In this document: positions 23,537-34,869 of the stretch, piece by piece | Numbering within the stretch: position 1 is the first letter of the stretch | Layout of the letters: each line of letters opens with the position of its first letter | Assembly: GCA_009599575.1 (NCBI GenBank) | Contig: VWND01000034.1 | Coordinates: 124,001-188,000, forward strand | Reading direction: 5' to 3' | DNA: 64,000 nucleotides | Origin: Blumeriella jaapii | Lineage: Eukaryota; Ascomycota; Leotiomycetes; Helotiales; Drepanopezizaceae | Program-made: the position numbers and the translations under genes | Notes under the pieces: model-generated | The model's database searches: none | Told to the model about the DNA's origin: nothing | The model's input: the letters and a program-made list of their open reading frames with translations, nothing else

Positions 23537-24890
23537 CGCTGAAATAAAAAAAATAAAGCTTTTGATCGGTCGTAAATATTATTAAAAAGTTATAAAAACA
23601 AATATATAACAATACGTTTCGAATTATCGTTATATACGAATAAAAGTTAAGCGCGATAAAACCTCGGGCTTTTTAAAGCTTTTGTTTATATTCAGCAGGT
23701 TTTATTAATATTTAACGATAGTTTTTACGAAGCTTTTATTAAACGAAAATGATTACGATTTCGTTTTCGTAATAATAAATCGCCTGTTTAAAAAGCTTTT
23801 ATTAATTTTCTGCTATAAAAATATTATAGCGAAAAAACTGGCAGCTTTATTTTTGATTTATTACATGCGCTATTTCGGCATGCCGGATTTAATTGTTTCG
23901 GACCGAAAAGCTTAATTTGTTTCGGTTTTTTAGCAAAAACTCTGTCGTATATTAAAAATCAAAATTAAATTAATTATTGCGTACAATTTTAATATCGATA
24001 AGCAGATCGAAATAATAAACCAATATATTAAGCAACGCTTCCGCTCTTTTTGCTTTTATTATTAAAACAATTAAAAACGCTTTTTATTTTTAATAAATAT
24101 TATATAATTGATTTTGCCGTACGAGTTTTTCGGCAACGTTTTTTTTTTAAGTTTTAAATAAATACGAAGCTCGTATATTTTGAAATATAAATAATTTTCG
24201 TTTTTTTCGCTCGGCTATCGAAAAGCTTAACCGCGATAAAGCTTTGCATTTGGCCTTCCGAGCTAAAAAAGTTGTGAAATACGCATAATCGTTTATTGCG
24301 CAATAATAAACTAAAATAAAGCGCTTCGTTAATTTATACAAACGATCGGTGAATTAAAATATAAGCGACGAAGTATTAGTAAATATTAAAAATTAAAAGC
24401 TCGACCGACCTTTCCGAAAGCTTTTAAACAAATGGTACGGCCCAGTTAAAATCGTCGATACAATAAAAGAAAATTAAAAGCTTAATCTTTTCGCAAACTA
24501 ATTAATTTATTTAATTTTTTATTTATATTCGCTCCGAAAGCATATTAGCAATTTTTTATCTGGCCAACGCCGCTCCGAACCAGCTTTTATTTAACTATTT
24601 TTTAAATAAACGGAATAAAAAATCGAAAAATTAATAGGTTCGAAGTTGCACAAAAAAGTATTGCAATACCAGATTAATTAAAAAAGCGTTGATAAAGATT
24701 TCGAATAATACTTTTGTTCGGACGTTATAACAGCCTCCTATATTTTTTAAGTATTTTACCGATCGCATCCTATCGTTAAAAGCTTTTTACAAGCGCTTTT
24801 CGTATGATTGCAAGCTTATAACGAAAGCAGAGAAGATTATACGAAATTGAAAAACGATAGACTTATAATTGCAACTGCGAGAACGCAGTT
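23537..24890 (+). pseudogene. family B integrase (B2), continuing after A1
   Basis: This resumes the B2 pol frame from 17109. It runs from the zinc-binding region through the catalytic core: SDRKA near 23897, then KQIEIIN near 24000, keeping the second Asp and the Glu. The first catalytic position is not Asp: B1 has ATA GAT TTT TCG at 5721, B2 has ATA GTT TTT ACG near 23718. The core ends around 24140, followed by the C-terminal domain and tail to about 24890. A polypurine tract (GGAAAGAAAGGGTAG) precedes the LTR. Confidence 0.82.
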
Positions 24891-24909
24891 TTTCGGAAAG
24901 AAAGGGTAG

Positions 24910-25151
24910 TGTTACGATTCTGCCAGTAGTATAAATGCTAATGGTATAATTGCCGGTGGTATTGGAATAAGATTTGGGCACGGACCATCTCGGCTATTAG
25001 GCCTCGCGCTAAGTCACGTGACCCATAAGCGCAACCCATTGTATATAAAGTTCGCGACCCCGAGCATTTTAGCTCGGTGTTTTTTTTTAATTTACATGCG
25101 TACCTTTTGGTCCACATCACCCTTCTGATCACCCTTAAGCTAGCTGTAACA
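24910..25151 (+). repeat. 3' LTR of B2
   Basis: This 242-bp LTR runs from TGTTACGATTC to AGCTGTAACA, flanked on the right by AGCAG (25152-25156). It carries a TATA-like GTATATAAAG at 25041-25050. Confidence 0.93.
25041..25050 (+). promoter_or_regulatory. TATA-like box in the B LTR
   Basis: GTATATAAAG lies about 100 bases before the LTR end, followed by the conserved TTCGCGACCCCGAGCA. This is the usual place for the U3 promoter that starts the genomic transcript. In the 5' LTR (12498-12507) it is changed to TTATACATAAAG. Confidence 0.45.
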
Positions 25152-25156
25152 AGCAG

Positions 25157-25690
25157 CAGCTTTTGTACGGCGAGAAGAAATTAATTAAACGATTGATTTG
25201 TAAAAGTGGCGTTTTTAAATTAAGCCTGAAACAATTAATTAATAAAAATTCCAAGATAAACAATTCGAACGGCAAAAGTCTGAATTAAAGCAAAAGGTAT
25301 TCGTAATTTAATTAATATGAAAGTTGTGTATTTTAAATTAAGATTTGCTTAAAATAAAATCGTATTTTCTTAATATTATAATAAAAACTGTAATTCGTTT
25401 GATATGGCGGGCGATATTAATTTGAAAAAAGATTTGATAAATAACATCGCCGTAAATGGAAAAACGTTCGTTAATTACGGTAAGTTTACGTGGATTGATA
25501 AGTAAAACAAAGGTTAATTCGTAGTATTATACGAAAAAATAATTAATAAAATTATCGGTAGCTTCGGAATCGTTTAAAAAGTAGGTTTTAATATGTATAT
25601 TATTAGCAGTTATAATATAAAATAATATTAAATATGGTTTCGGAACGCTATTAAAAATAAATAATTCCAATTTATTTTTTAAAAGTTTTT
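25157..25690 (-). pseudogene. family C protease and pol start (C1)
   Basis: On the minus strand this matches C0 700-1260: the retropepsin with its PRKLTV-type centre and the YDFIL motif, then the linker. B2 cut the element in this linker at 12366/25157. The catalytic triplet region and several Trp/Gln codons are altered. C0 is the better copy for reading the protein. Confidence 0.75.
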
Positions 25691-26400
25691 AATAATAATC
25701 ATTATCAAAAACAATCAGTTTTTCGACTTTTTTATTTCGGCTTTAGCTTTTTTAATTTAAAAAAAGTCGGGGCAGTCAGCAGCTCGGTGTTTATCGCTGG
25801 CATATTATAAGCAAAAGTTGTTAGCAAAAAAGTAAATTCGGCGAGCTAGCTTTTCGGCGTTATTTATTAAGCGTTTATTTTTCGTTATATTAATTGCGGT
25901 CTATATAATTGCTTTGGTTTAAATAGCGCTGAAATTTATAAAATCGCTTTGAATAATAATCGTAGTAACAGTTTTAAATATAACGGCGGAAAAAATAATT
26001 TTCGTATTACGGCTTTCGGTTTTATAATAATCAAAATTTAGTTATCGAAAAACGGTATCGGTTTCGCGCATTTAAACGCAAAAACTAATAAAATCGGTTT
26101 TCAAATCGGAAAAATTAATATACGACAAACGGGTGATTATATTAAAATAAAAAGCTTCGCGCAAAATAGCGATAGCGGCTTTATTATTAAATTTAATATA
26201 ATTTTTAATTTTCAGCCAGATAAAAAGAAAAGTGGACAGTAATTAATTGTTTTGCTTAAAAAACAAAATTTTTTTACATGCATTTGCTTATTAATTAAAA
26301 ATATCGAACGATTATTATAAAATTTAAATTATTTTTGCAATAATCAAATAAAAGAAAATGCCGTTTGTACGTAAACTTTTTTATAAAACGCTTTTGATTA
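25690..26400 (-). pseudogene. family C gag remnant (C1)
   Basis: Homologous, in reverse, to C0 about 1-690 and to C2 32.0-32.7 kb. The sense frame is on the minus strand. The plus-strand reading (for example IKSFAQNSDSGFIIKFN) is more open by chance and recurs in all three copies, but it runs antisense to gag and protease. Confidence 0.6.
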
Positions 26401-27164
26401 TATCGGAAAAGCGGAAAAAAAAGTAATTTATACGATTTTGTTCGGTCGTATATTAATTTTGATTAAAACGAAGTTTTAAAATTATATTTTGAAAAAAAAT
26501 AGTAAAATACTTCGTAACGTTGCCGATGCCGTCCGAACCTGTGAATTTATCGGAATTAGGAAAAGCAAGCGTTTTTTTTTTTATATTTAAAATGGTCGGT
26601 GTATTTTAGCTAACAGAAGTTTGTTTTCGAAAATTAGTAAATTCGGCTTCGTAGTTTTAAATTTTTTTTTAAAAATACTTTTTTTTTTAGTATTATACCG
26701 TTTAAATATTTAGTTTATCGTTCTGTTTTACCGCGTAAACAAAAATATTAAGGATTTCGCGAAAACAGGCTTTCGTATTAGCGATCAGAACGGCGACGAT
26801 TTGGTCGGGGTATTCGAGGTGTTTTAAAATAAAGCAATTGAAAGGTTCCGACAATTTGGAATGGTTCGATATAGCTCGTTAAGAAAAAGCGTGAAATGAA
26901 TTTTGTTTCGGAATATAAGTAAAAGTAGAACGGGGTTTTTTAAATATAGGTTTTATATCAGAAAAAGTTGTCGTTTCGTAGTTTCGTATTATAAAAGTTA
27001 TTTTTAAAAGGTCGTATATAAAAGTTATTTTTAAAAAATCGTAAAAGTTATTGTCGCGATAAGGCTTGTTAATTTTCTATATGCGCAAAAGCAGAATAGA
27101 ATTGGCAGGCCTTTTCAGCTCGAAGGCTGAAATAAAGGTGTTAAAAAAGGGTTGGTAATTAATA
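26400..27164 (-). other. family C leader and gag N-terminal region (C1)
   Basis: This region, between the 5' LTR and recognisable gag, is homologous to C2 32.7-33.5 kb. It includes CGATCAGAACGGCGACGATTTGGTCG and a hairpin-like AGCTCGAAGGCTGA. In C1 a short direct repeat (AAAGTTATTTTTAAAAxGTCGTA) near 26995-27045 is present twice, once in C2. No primer-binding site or protein motif could be identified. Confidence 0.5.
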
Positions 27165-27337
27165 TATCAAAAATGCGAACGAGCAAAAGGTTCGTTGATA
27201 AATTGTATTAATTACGTGGTTTTAAATTAAAAGTATCGCGAAATCTAAAATATAATATATGCGGGCTTCGATGTTACGTAATAACAACGTGACCTTCGGA
27301 CCACGTGACCAACTAACTGACGTCTTATTCTTTCAAA
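27165..27337 (-). repeat. 5' LTR of C1
   Basis: 173 bp. The left end TATCAAAAATGCG is TGTCAGGGGTGCG with four G-to-A changes and one further change; the right end is TTATTCTTTCAAA. AATTT duplication follows at 27338-27342. Confidence 0.92.
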
Positions 27338-27342
27338 AATTT

Positions 27343-27684
27343 AATTCTTATTAAAAAAAAAGGTCTTATACGAAGTCTTACGCAACCGAGAAAAAATTAT
27401 AATTTTCGATTTCACCGAAATAGGCCAATTCAGTTTTAACGTAACGTTTTATATCGATATCAAAACCGTATTTTACGAAGCCTGGTGAAAAAAGATTTTT
27501 TTAATTTTTAAGATTTTTCAAAATAAAATAATCGAAATGCTAAAAAAACGAATTAAGCAAAGAATTCTCGAGTTTTGCCACGGCTTACATAAAAATGAAT
27601 AATTTATCGTCGCGAAAAAAAAAAAAAACACTTACAGATTTATTATCGCAATCGTCGAAATAAACAGAATAACGATACGAAACG
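27343..27684 (+). pseudogene. family D reverse transcriptase, middle part
   Basis: A 342-base island of D lies between C1 and C2 (after the AATTT duplication). It translates to RT palm/fingers sequence ending in RYRIAIVEINRITIRN, and the frame continues after C2 with NANVPFNVD. This is the VEINRVTIRDANLPP-type motif that precedes the palm in one fungal gypsy lineage. It directly shows that one RT gene is shared by three separated islands. Confidence 0.82.
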
Positions 27685-27857
27685 TGTCAGGGGTGCGAAC
27701 GAGCAGAAGGTTCGTAAATAAATTGCATTAACTACGAGGTTTTAAGTTAAAAATGTCGCGAAGTCTAAGATACAATATGTGCGGGCTCCGATATTACGTA
27801 ATAACAACGTGACTTTCGGACCACGTGACCAACGAACTAACGTTTTATTCCTTTACA
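27685..27857 (-). repeat. 3' LTR of C2
   Basis: 173 bp, from TGTCAGGGGTGCGAACGAGC to TTATTCCTTTACA. The first 25 bases are unmutated. Confidence 0.94.
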
Positions 27858-27869
27858 TATGATTTTTCT

Positions 27870-30800
27870 TTTTATTTTTTACTTAATTTTTTCGTCGTCG
27901 AAATTTACTTTTATAAATCGAGCTTCGTTCGCGAAGCGTTTTTGTAAACGAATGCGAAATTTAGCTGAAATAATAAAAAAAATGGTAAAAAAGGCAGGCT
28001 TTTTTAGTTTCGAAAGCAAAACAATTGGTTCCTTTGTAATAAAAAGGAAATTAATAACAGTTTTTTTGTGTTTAATAACGGTTGTAAAAGCTTTTTTTAA
28101 TAATAAAAGTTCGTTTTCGTTATTCGTCGATTTAACACGTTTTCTATTAGCAATTCTGGCTTTAGCCAATTCTGCTTTGGTCGGATAAGATTTCTAAAGA
28201 AAACGTATAGCGAATTCAGCTATAAAATTATATGCGTTAATAACGTTTTTTAATAGTTTTTAAAATTGGTTTTCGGCGTTGTAACCGCGCTATTATATAA
28301 AATAAAAAGTTGGAGTTTCGTTTAAAATCGAAAATAATATTTATAATTTATAATAAGCTGCCGTCGGCGTCGAAAAAAACAAATAGTAGGGAAAAGTTTT
28401 CCTGCTTTAAAAAAGGGTCGTTGTAAGCAGGTTTAAGCAAGTTAATATAAAAAACGAAGTGTAATAATCTTTGCTCGAAAAATAATTTCAATTTATAATT
28501 ATAAAAGCTTAAAATTTCGGCGATCTTATAAAAACCGTAAAACTTATTATCGAGCTTTTTAATTAATTTAATAAAAATAATATTGCGCTTATTAAAAAAC
28601 ACGCTATCTTTTATTCGATAAGCAGAAGCTGATTAACGGTATCGGTTAAAATAATATTTTTGATCGGCCAGCGCTAAAATTAGATTCGTGCGTAATAATA
28701 GCTTTATTTTTTTTATTTTTTTTGCAAAATCGTTTTCTTCCGCGTTTGCCATTTATAACGTGCGAAAAATCGAAGCTAAAATAAGTTTGAATAAAAAGAA
28801 ATTTAATCGGAGGTGAAAGCTTTTATTAGCGTAAAAAAAAAAATTTCGGTAAAAGCGTTTACAACGTTATTTGCTGCGAATTCGGCTAGAAAAAGCCAGT
28901 TTTCCCAATTTTTTTAAGCGTTTTTAACAAATTGTTTTAAATAAGAAAATAAATAAGCGTTTGCGTTTTCGGTTTGGCTATTTGTTTCGAAATAAAAGCT
29001 GATAAATAGCGTAATATTAGTTCCGAAACGGTAATTAATAATTTTTCAGAATTATGAAACGAATAAAAAGCTTCGGTCTGAAATTATAAAATCGAAAAAG
29101 CTATATAAGCGTTAGATATTTTTACAAAACAGCTTGGCTAAATCTAATGTTTTTATAGCTGAATAACAGGCTATATAATATCGTTTTTTAATAAAGCGAT
29201 ATATTATTATTATAATCAGGTTGTTTCGATTCTTATGCTTTTTTATAAGAAAAAAAAAAAACTTATAAAATCGATTAATATATAATTCCAACGGCGTAAA
29301 AACATAAGCAAAAATTTGAAAAGTTTTTAATAACGTTGATTAATACTTGTATTGCGAAAACAGCCGTTGCAATTGCGCACAAATTTTTTGTAATTTTTAG
29401 AAGTTAATAGCCAATAATAGTTTCTGCTGATAATCTCGTATAATTTGTTTTTTCCGGAATAGCCTGTTTTTATTAAATTATAAACCATTTGCATAAGCTA
29501 AATACGAATAAAAATATTTAAATTCGGTGTATTTAAAACGTATAATCGGTTTCGAAAATACAATTTGTTATTGCGTATAAAATATTCGAAAAATTATAAG
29601 TTTTTTAGTTTCGAAATATTTTTTGATTTAAACATTTTTTTTTTAGTAGCAATTCATAACTTATTAATAAAATAATATTCGTTTAATAATCGTAAAAGCT
29701 TTTCGTCGTTTGCCTCGGATATTTGTTTAAATAAAACTGGAAAAGCGTTTAAAACTTCAGTTGAATAATATTTTTTAAAAAAAGCTTAGTTTTAGAACTA
29801 AATTCTTTTGTTTAAAAATTTTTAAAAAAGGTTTTGAAAACGTCGGATTAAAAAATCAGGTTTGCTATTTTGTTTTTCAAATCTAAATATAACTACGAAA
29901 TTAAAACCAGCTAAAAACTCGCTTTAGCGTATTTAACGTCGGTTAAATTGTTTGATTATTATAAAATATTTCAAGTTTCGATAATTTATAAATATACGAA
30001 TTAAATAAGCAGCTTTTTGTAATTCGGCTCGCTAATTTTCGAAGCAACGTATAATAGCGAAAAGATTTTTATTATAAATCTCGTAATTGCATTCGGCTAA
30101 ATCGAATTTTTTTAATATAAACGCGATTAAATAAAACACTTTTGTATCGTTTTTTTAAAAAAAGATTTCTGAAAAAACGTAATCAGAAGCGTCGGTTTTA
30201 ACGAAAATCTTTTTATTAAAATTAAAATAAAATAATATAAATGCAATAATAAAAGCTGATTTAAGAAACTCGAAAGCTTTAATATAATTATTATTAAAAT
30301 CTTATTTAATGTTTTTTTCCGTCAGATTTACTAAAAGGATAACGATACAAAAAAAACCTTTAATAAAACGTCGGTAAAAATTTGCAAAATCTAAAAACGC
30401 TTATACGTTTTTAATATTGGAAAAAGGATTTCAGCTAATAATAGCTTTTAATTTCTTAAGGTTTATTTTGACTTTAGTAATAAAAATAATTATTTTTAAA
30501 TAAACGACTTTTTAAATTTCAAATTCGCATTTTTTTATATTTAATTGCAGGCCAGCGTCGGAAAAAGCTTGAAAAACGAAATTAACGTGTTTTTTGTATT
30601 TTTAAAAATCGTTTAAATAAACTAAAATATCGTTTATATAAATTATGCAAAAGATATTTAAATAAAATCGTAAAATATCGTTTATGCGAAATTAAAAAAT
30701 GGCAAAAGCGTTGCATAAACCGAAAAATATAATCAACGATTCGAATAAACCGTATTTTGTATTAAACGCAATAAGCTATTTATAGCCTTTTTTTATTCGA

Positions 30801-31500
30801 ATTTTATTAAAAACGGCAAGAACGTTAAGTTTAATATAAAACTTCGCTTTGCTTAATCGAAAAATGTTTTTTAAATTAATAGCAAAAAATACCGGTTTTT
30901 AATTATTATAGCGTTAAAAGCTTTATAATCGACGCAAAAACGTAATTCGCTTTTTGGCTTTTTTGAAAATAAAACTGAAAAAGCGGCGAAAAAAAAGCTA
31001 GCTCGAATCCAGCCTTTTTCGAAGTTTTTTTTCAGAAACTTGCGTAAAACTTAAAATTCGTTAATTAATATATTATACAAAAAACCGTATAAAAGTATTA
31101 CGCTAAAACGGAGTTTTATCGTATAATCAACGCTTTTTTTATAAAGCGCAAATTTATTAGTTTTAATAAGGTCGAAAGCGGCCAAATAATAATAATAATA
31201 TTAAAAGAATTTTATTCGGAAATCGATTAGCGGTTTAATTTGAAAAGCCAAACGAATATTTTTTAAAAAAGCTTTAGCGAAGTAAAATTCAGCTGATAAG
31301 TATTATCGTTTAGCTTAAAAGAATTCTCGTCGTAATTGGTATATTTTTAATAATACAAAATTAAAATCGTTTTTAATTATAACGCCGAGTTTTTGTAAAC
31401 GTTAGTCGATTTCGTATAATAAAGCTGAAAATACTTCGATTCCGGGCTGAAAAAATAAAATATTGAAAACAGCAGTTCTTATACGGCGAAAAAAAGCTGA
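27870..31500 (-). pseudogene. family C pol: RT, RNase H, integrase (C2)
   Basis: On the minus strand from 31500 down. The RT palm has YINDILVY, with the catalytic box at 30629-30640 (YxDD to YIND). The integrase zinc-binding region is near 29400-29640. The C-terminal domain is at 28348-28602 (KLDNKFYGFYKIAEI, then HFVFYINLLKPAYNDPF). A Lys-rich tail follows at 27879-28169 (KKAFTTVIKHKKTVINF). The antisense open frame 27859-28188 is not a gene. The tail after the HPVFHV-type motif is conserved with C1, so it belongs to the protein. Confidence 0.83.
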
Positions 31501-33100
31501 TTAAACGATTAACTTGTAAAAATAGCGTTTTTAAACTAAATCTAAAACAGCCAATTAATAAAAATTCTGAAATAAACAGTTGAAACGGCAGAAATCTGAA
31601 TTAAAGCAAAAGATATTCGTAATTTAATTAATATGGAAATTATGTATTTTAAGCCAAATTTTGCTTAAAATAAAATCGTATTTCTTTAATATTATAATAA
31701 AAGCTGTAATTCGTTCGGTATAACGAACGATATTAATTTAAAAAAAGATTTGATAAGTAACGTCGCCGTAAATAGAAAAACGTTCGTTAACCACGGTAAG
31801 TTTACGTGGATTAATAAATAAAACAAAAGTTAATTCGTAATATTACACGAAAAAATAATTAATAAAATTATCGGTAACTTCGGAATCGTTTAAAAAATAA
31901 GTTTTAATATATATATTATGAGTAATTATAATATAAAGCAATATTAAATATAATTCCGGAACGCCGTTTAAAGCAAATATTTCCAATTTATTTTTCAAAA
32001 GTTTTTAATAATAACAATTATTAAAAACAGTCAGTTTCCCGACTTTTTTATTTCGGCCTTAGCCTTTTTAACCCAAAGGAAATCGAAGCAATTAGCAGCG
32101 CGGTGTTTATCGCTGGCATATTAAAAGCAAAAGTTATTAGCAAAAAAAATAGATTCGGCGAATTAATTTTTCGACATTATTTATTAAACGTTTGTTTTTG
32201 GCTATATCGGCTGCGGTTTATATAATTGCTTTGGTTTAAATAGCGCTAAAATTTATAAAATCGCTTTGAATAATAATCGTAATAGCAGTTTTAAATATAA
32301 AAGCGAAAAAAATAATTTTCGTATTACAGCTTCCGGTTTTATAATAATTAAAATTTAATTATCGAAAAACGATATCGGTTTCGCGCATTTAAACGCAAAA
32401 ACCAATAAAATCGGTTTTCAAATCAAAAAAGTTAATATACGACAAACGAATAATTATATCAGAATAAAAAGCTTTACGCAGAATAGCGATAGCGGCTTCG
32501 TTATTAAATTTAATATAACTTTTAATTTCTAGCCAAATAAAAAGAAAAATAAACAATATTTAATTGCTTTGCTTAAAAAACAAAATTTTTTTAAATGCAT
32601 TTATTTATTAATTAAAACGCCGAACAATTATTATAAAACTTAAATTATTTTTGCAATAATTAAATAAAAAAAAGTGCTGTTCGTACGTAAACCTTTTTGT
32701 AAAACGCTTTTGGCTATATCGGAAAAGCGGAAAAAAAAGTAATTTATAGGATTCTGTTCGGTCGTATATCAGTTTTGATTAAAACGAAGCTTTAAAATTA
32801 TATTTTAAAAAAAAATAATAAAATGCTTCGTAACGTTGCCGATGCCGCCCGAACTTATAAATTTATCGAAATCGGAAAAGGCAAGCGTTTTTCTTTTTGT
32901 ATTTAAAATGTTCGGTGTATTTTGGCTAACAAAAGCCTATTTTCGGAAATTGGCGAATTCGGCTTCGTGGTTTTAAATTTTTTTTTTTAAAATACCTTTT
33001 TTTTCTAATATTATACCGTCTGAATATTCAGCTTTTAAGCTAAATTATTTAATTTAGCTTTAAGCGATATTATTATATCGTTTTGTTTTACCGCGTAAAT
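31500..33100 (-). pseudogene. family C gag and protease (C2)
   Basis: Aligned in reverse with C0 1-1290. The protease lies at about 31560-31990 and gag at about 32040-33100 on the minus strand. Stops are numerous, and the C0 protease is much better preserved. 33101-33497 is the leader, with no recognisable gene. Confidence 0.65.
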
Positions 33101-33497
33101 AAAAATATCGAAAATTTCGCGAAAACAAGCTTTCGTATTAACGATCAGAGCGGCGACGATTTAATCGGAATATTTAAAATACCCTAAAATAAAGCAATTA
33201 AAAAGTTCCGACAATTTGAAATGGTCCGATATAGCTCGTTAAAAAAAAAGCGTAAAATGTATTTTATTCCGAAGTATAAGCAAAAGCAAAACGGGGTTTT
33301 TTAAATATAAATCTTATATTAAAAAGAATTATCGTTTCGTAATTCCGTATCGTAAAAATTATTTTTAAAAAATCGTAAAAATTATTATCGCGGTAAGATT
33401 TATTAATTTTTTGTATACGCAAAAGCAGAACAGAATTAGCAAGCCTTTTCAGCTCGAGGGCTGAAATAAAAATGTTAAAAAGGTTTGGTAGTTAATA

Positions 33498-33670
33498 TAT
33501 CAAAAGTGCGAACGAGCAGAAGGTTCGTAAATGAATTGCATTAACTACGAGATTCTAAATTAGAGGTGTCGCGAAGTCTAAGATATAATATATGCGGGCT
33601 CCGATATCACGTGACAACAACGTGACCTTCGGACCACGTGACCAACGAACTGACGTCTTATCCCCTCACA
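33498..33670 (-). repeat. 5' LTR of C2
   Basis: 173 bp. It starts TATCAAAAGTGCG (G-to-A version of TGTCAGGGGTGCG) and ends with an unmutated stretch from about 33590: CGTGACCTTCGGACCACGTG and TTATCCCCTCACA. AAACG follows. Confidence 0.94.
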
Positions 33671-33675
33671 AAACG

Positions 33676-34508
33676 CTAACGTGCCATTCAACGTCGATTA
33701 ATTTTTAAACGAATTCGCAAAACTAACGATCGCTTGTTTTTTTCGATTTGTTTTTAAACTACGATTATTTAATATTTAATTTACGATTTCGATATATAAC
33801 GGCAATTCAAACGCTAATCGGTCTGCTGCGTATAACGAAAATACTTATAAAAACCATTAATTTAATCGCTTAATTCGTAAAAGTCGTATACAAAATTTTT
33901 ATAATTTGCATTTCTGATATTGCTTTTTTTTTCGGTAACGACGTCGAAATAAAAAACCCCAGATCGTATTATAATAATAAAAAGAATTTTTTTAAAATTC
34001 GACGTTGTATAATAAAATATATTTAAAACATCGACAAAATCATAGTTTGTTTCGAAAAAGCTAAAGCTATTATTAGCCTTCGATTAAAGTTTTGCATGCT
34101 CGAAATAAATATCGTTAATTATATAATTAATAGCGCTGATCGCCATTTTTAACGAAAAAAAATTAAAAAAATATGCGAATAAAAAAAATATAAAAAAATT
34201 ACCGAAACCAAAGCTTTTATTAGCGTTATAATTTACTACCGCAATTAAATCAAAAACTTTTTTTTAAAAAGCTGTATTTATTTACGCTACGATAAAAAAA
34301 ATCGATTTTGTTTGAAAAAAAAAAACAAAGGAAAGCTATAAAATTTTTTAAAAACGACCTTTTATCGGCCCTATCGCTTATGCGAATCGATTACAATTTA
34401 AACGTAAAAAAAATCATTTTGATTATCGACGTTAGTATTTTCGATAAAAAAGCTGTATTGCAACAAATCGACGAAAACAAAAAACGGCATTTTTCACGAT
34501 TCGAAAGC
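33676..34508 (+). pseudogene. family D reverse transcriptase palm and RNase H start
   Basis: Continues the RT frame from 27684: NVPFNVD, FLNEFAKLTIACFF, then TAIQTLIGLLRIT. The palm box is FGNDV at about 33931-33945, in place of a (F/Y)xDDV box (Asp to Asn). KNPRSYYNNKK follows. RNase H starts within 34308-34508 (LIIDVSIFDKKAVLQQIDENKKRHFSRFES), with the first catalytic Asp kept. A2 interrupts at 34508, and the same frame resumes at 56119 with the next RNase H motif. Confidence 0.85.
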
Positions 34509-34777
34509 TGTGACGACTCACTCTTTTGCCACCTCTCGTGTCACTCCAGCAACTACGTGTAGCTGCAAGCTTCCTGGTCTTCTGGTGGGTTTTCCCATTA
34601 ATTATAAAAATTATTCATATATATAAGGCTTTTTTTTTTTAGTAACTTCTGCTTTTTGCAATTATTAATTTTAAATAAATATTTTTATTATAAAACCAAA
34701 AGCTCGTTTTTTATATTTTATAAATACGGCGATTAGTTAATAAATCTTTTAGCCTTTCGATTAATTAAATCGTTATA
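34509..34777 (+). repeat. 5' LTR of A2
   Basis: 269 bp on the coding strand: TGTGACGACTCACTCTTTTG at the start, ATCGTTATA at the end. The first 90 bases are unmutated, and the rest carries many C-to-T changes. Confidence 0.94.
34614..34627 (+). promoter_or_regulatory. TATA-like box in the family A LTR
   Basis: CATATATATAAGGC lies about 105 bases into the LTR and is kept in nearly all family A LTRs (for example 17263-17273 on the opposite strand as GCCTTATATATATAAA). It is the likely U3 promoter of the element. The role is inferred from position. Confidence 0.5.
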
Positions 34778-34869
34778 TTATTAATAAATTTTTTTTTACG
34801 CTGGCGACGGCGTAAAATTTTTTTTTTTTTCGAATTTTTTACGGGTTATATTAAAATAATCGACCGGTC

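Larger units (their letters stand above)
12367..25151 (+). mobile_element. B2: complete family B element, split by A1
   Basis: LTRs at 12367-12609 and 24910-25151 bound a plus-strand element. AGCAG is duplicated at 12362-12366 and 25152-25156. The uninterrupted C2 gives the empty site: at about 31472 it reads ACAGCAGTTCTTATACGG where the C1/B2 junctions, once collapsed, read AGCAGCAGCTTTTGTACGG. Without A1 and its GCATA duplication, B2 is about 6358 bp. 12610-12800 is leader with no recognisable primer-binding site. Gag, PR, RT, RNase H and integrase follow. Confidence 0.94.
8569..27337 (-). mobile_element. C1: complete family C element, split by B2
   Basis: Two 173-bp LTRs (8569-8741 and 27165-27337) bound this minus-strand element. 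The 5-bp duplication AATTT lies at 8564-8568 and 27338-27342. Removing B2 and its AGCAG duplication gives about 5979 bp, matching uninterrupted C2 (5986 bp). It is inserted in family D, whose RT frame continues across it. Coding order on the minus strand is leader, gag, PR (right part), then RT, RNase H, integrase (left part). All coding is destroyed by stops. Confidence 0.93.
27685..33670 (-). mobile_element. C2: complete, uninterrupted family C element
   Basis: This 5986-bp minus-strand element has 173-bp LTRs and the AAACG duplication at 27680-27684 and 33671-33675. It is inserted in the D reverse transcriptase only 342 bases from C1. It serves as the empty-site reference for the B2 insertion in C1. 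All domains are present but full of stops. The order on the minus strand is leader (about 33.1-33.5 kb), gag, PR, RT, RNase H, integrase. Confidence 0.95.

Noticed and set aside
27859..28188. 109-residue plus-strand frame
   Set aside because: Antisense to the conserved C-terminal tail of family C pol (27879-28169 on the minus strand).
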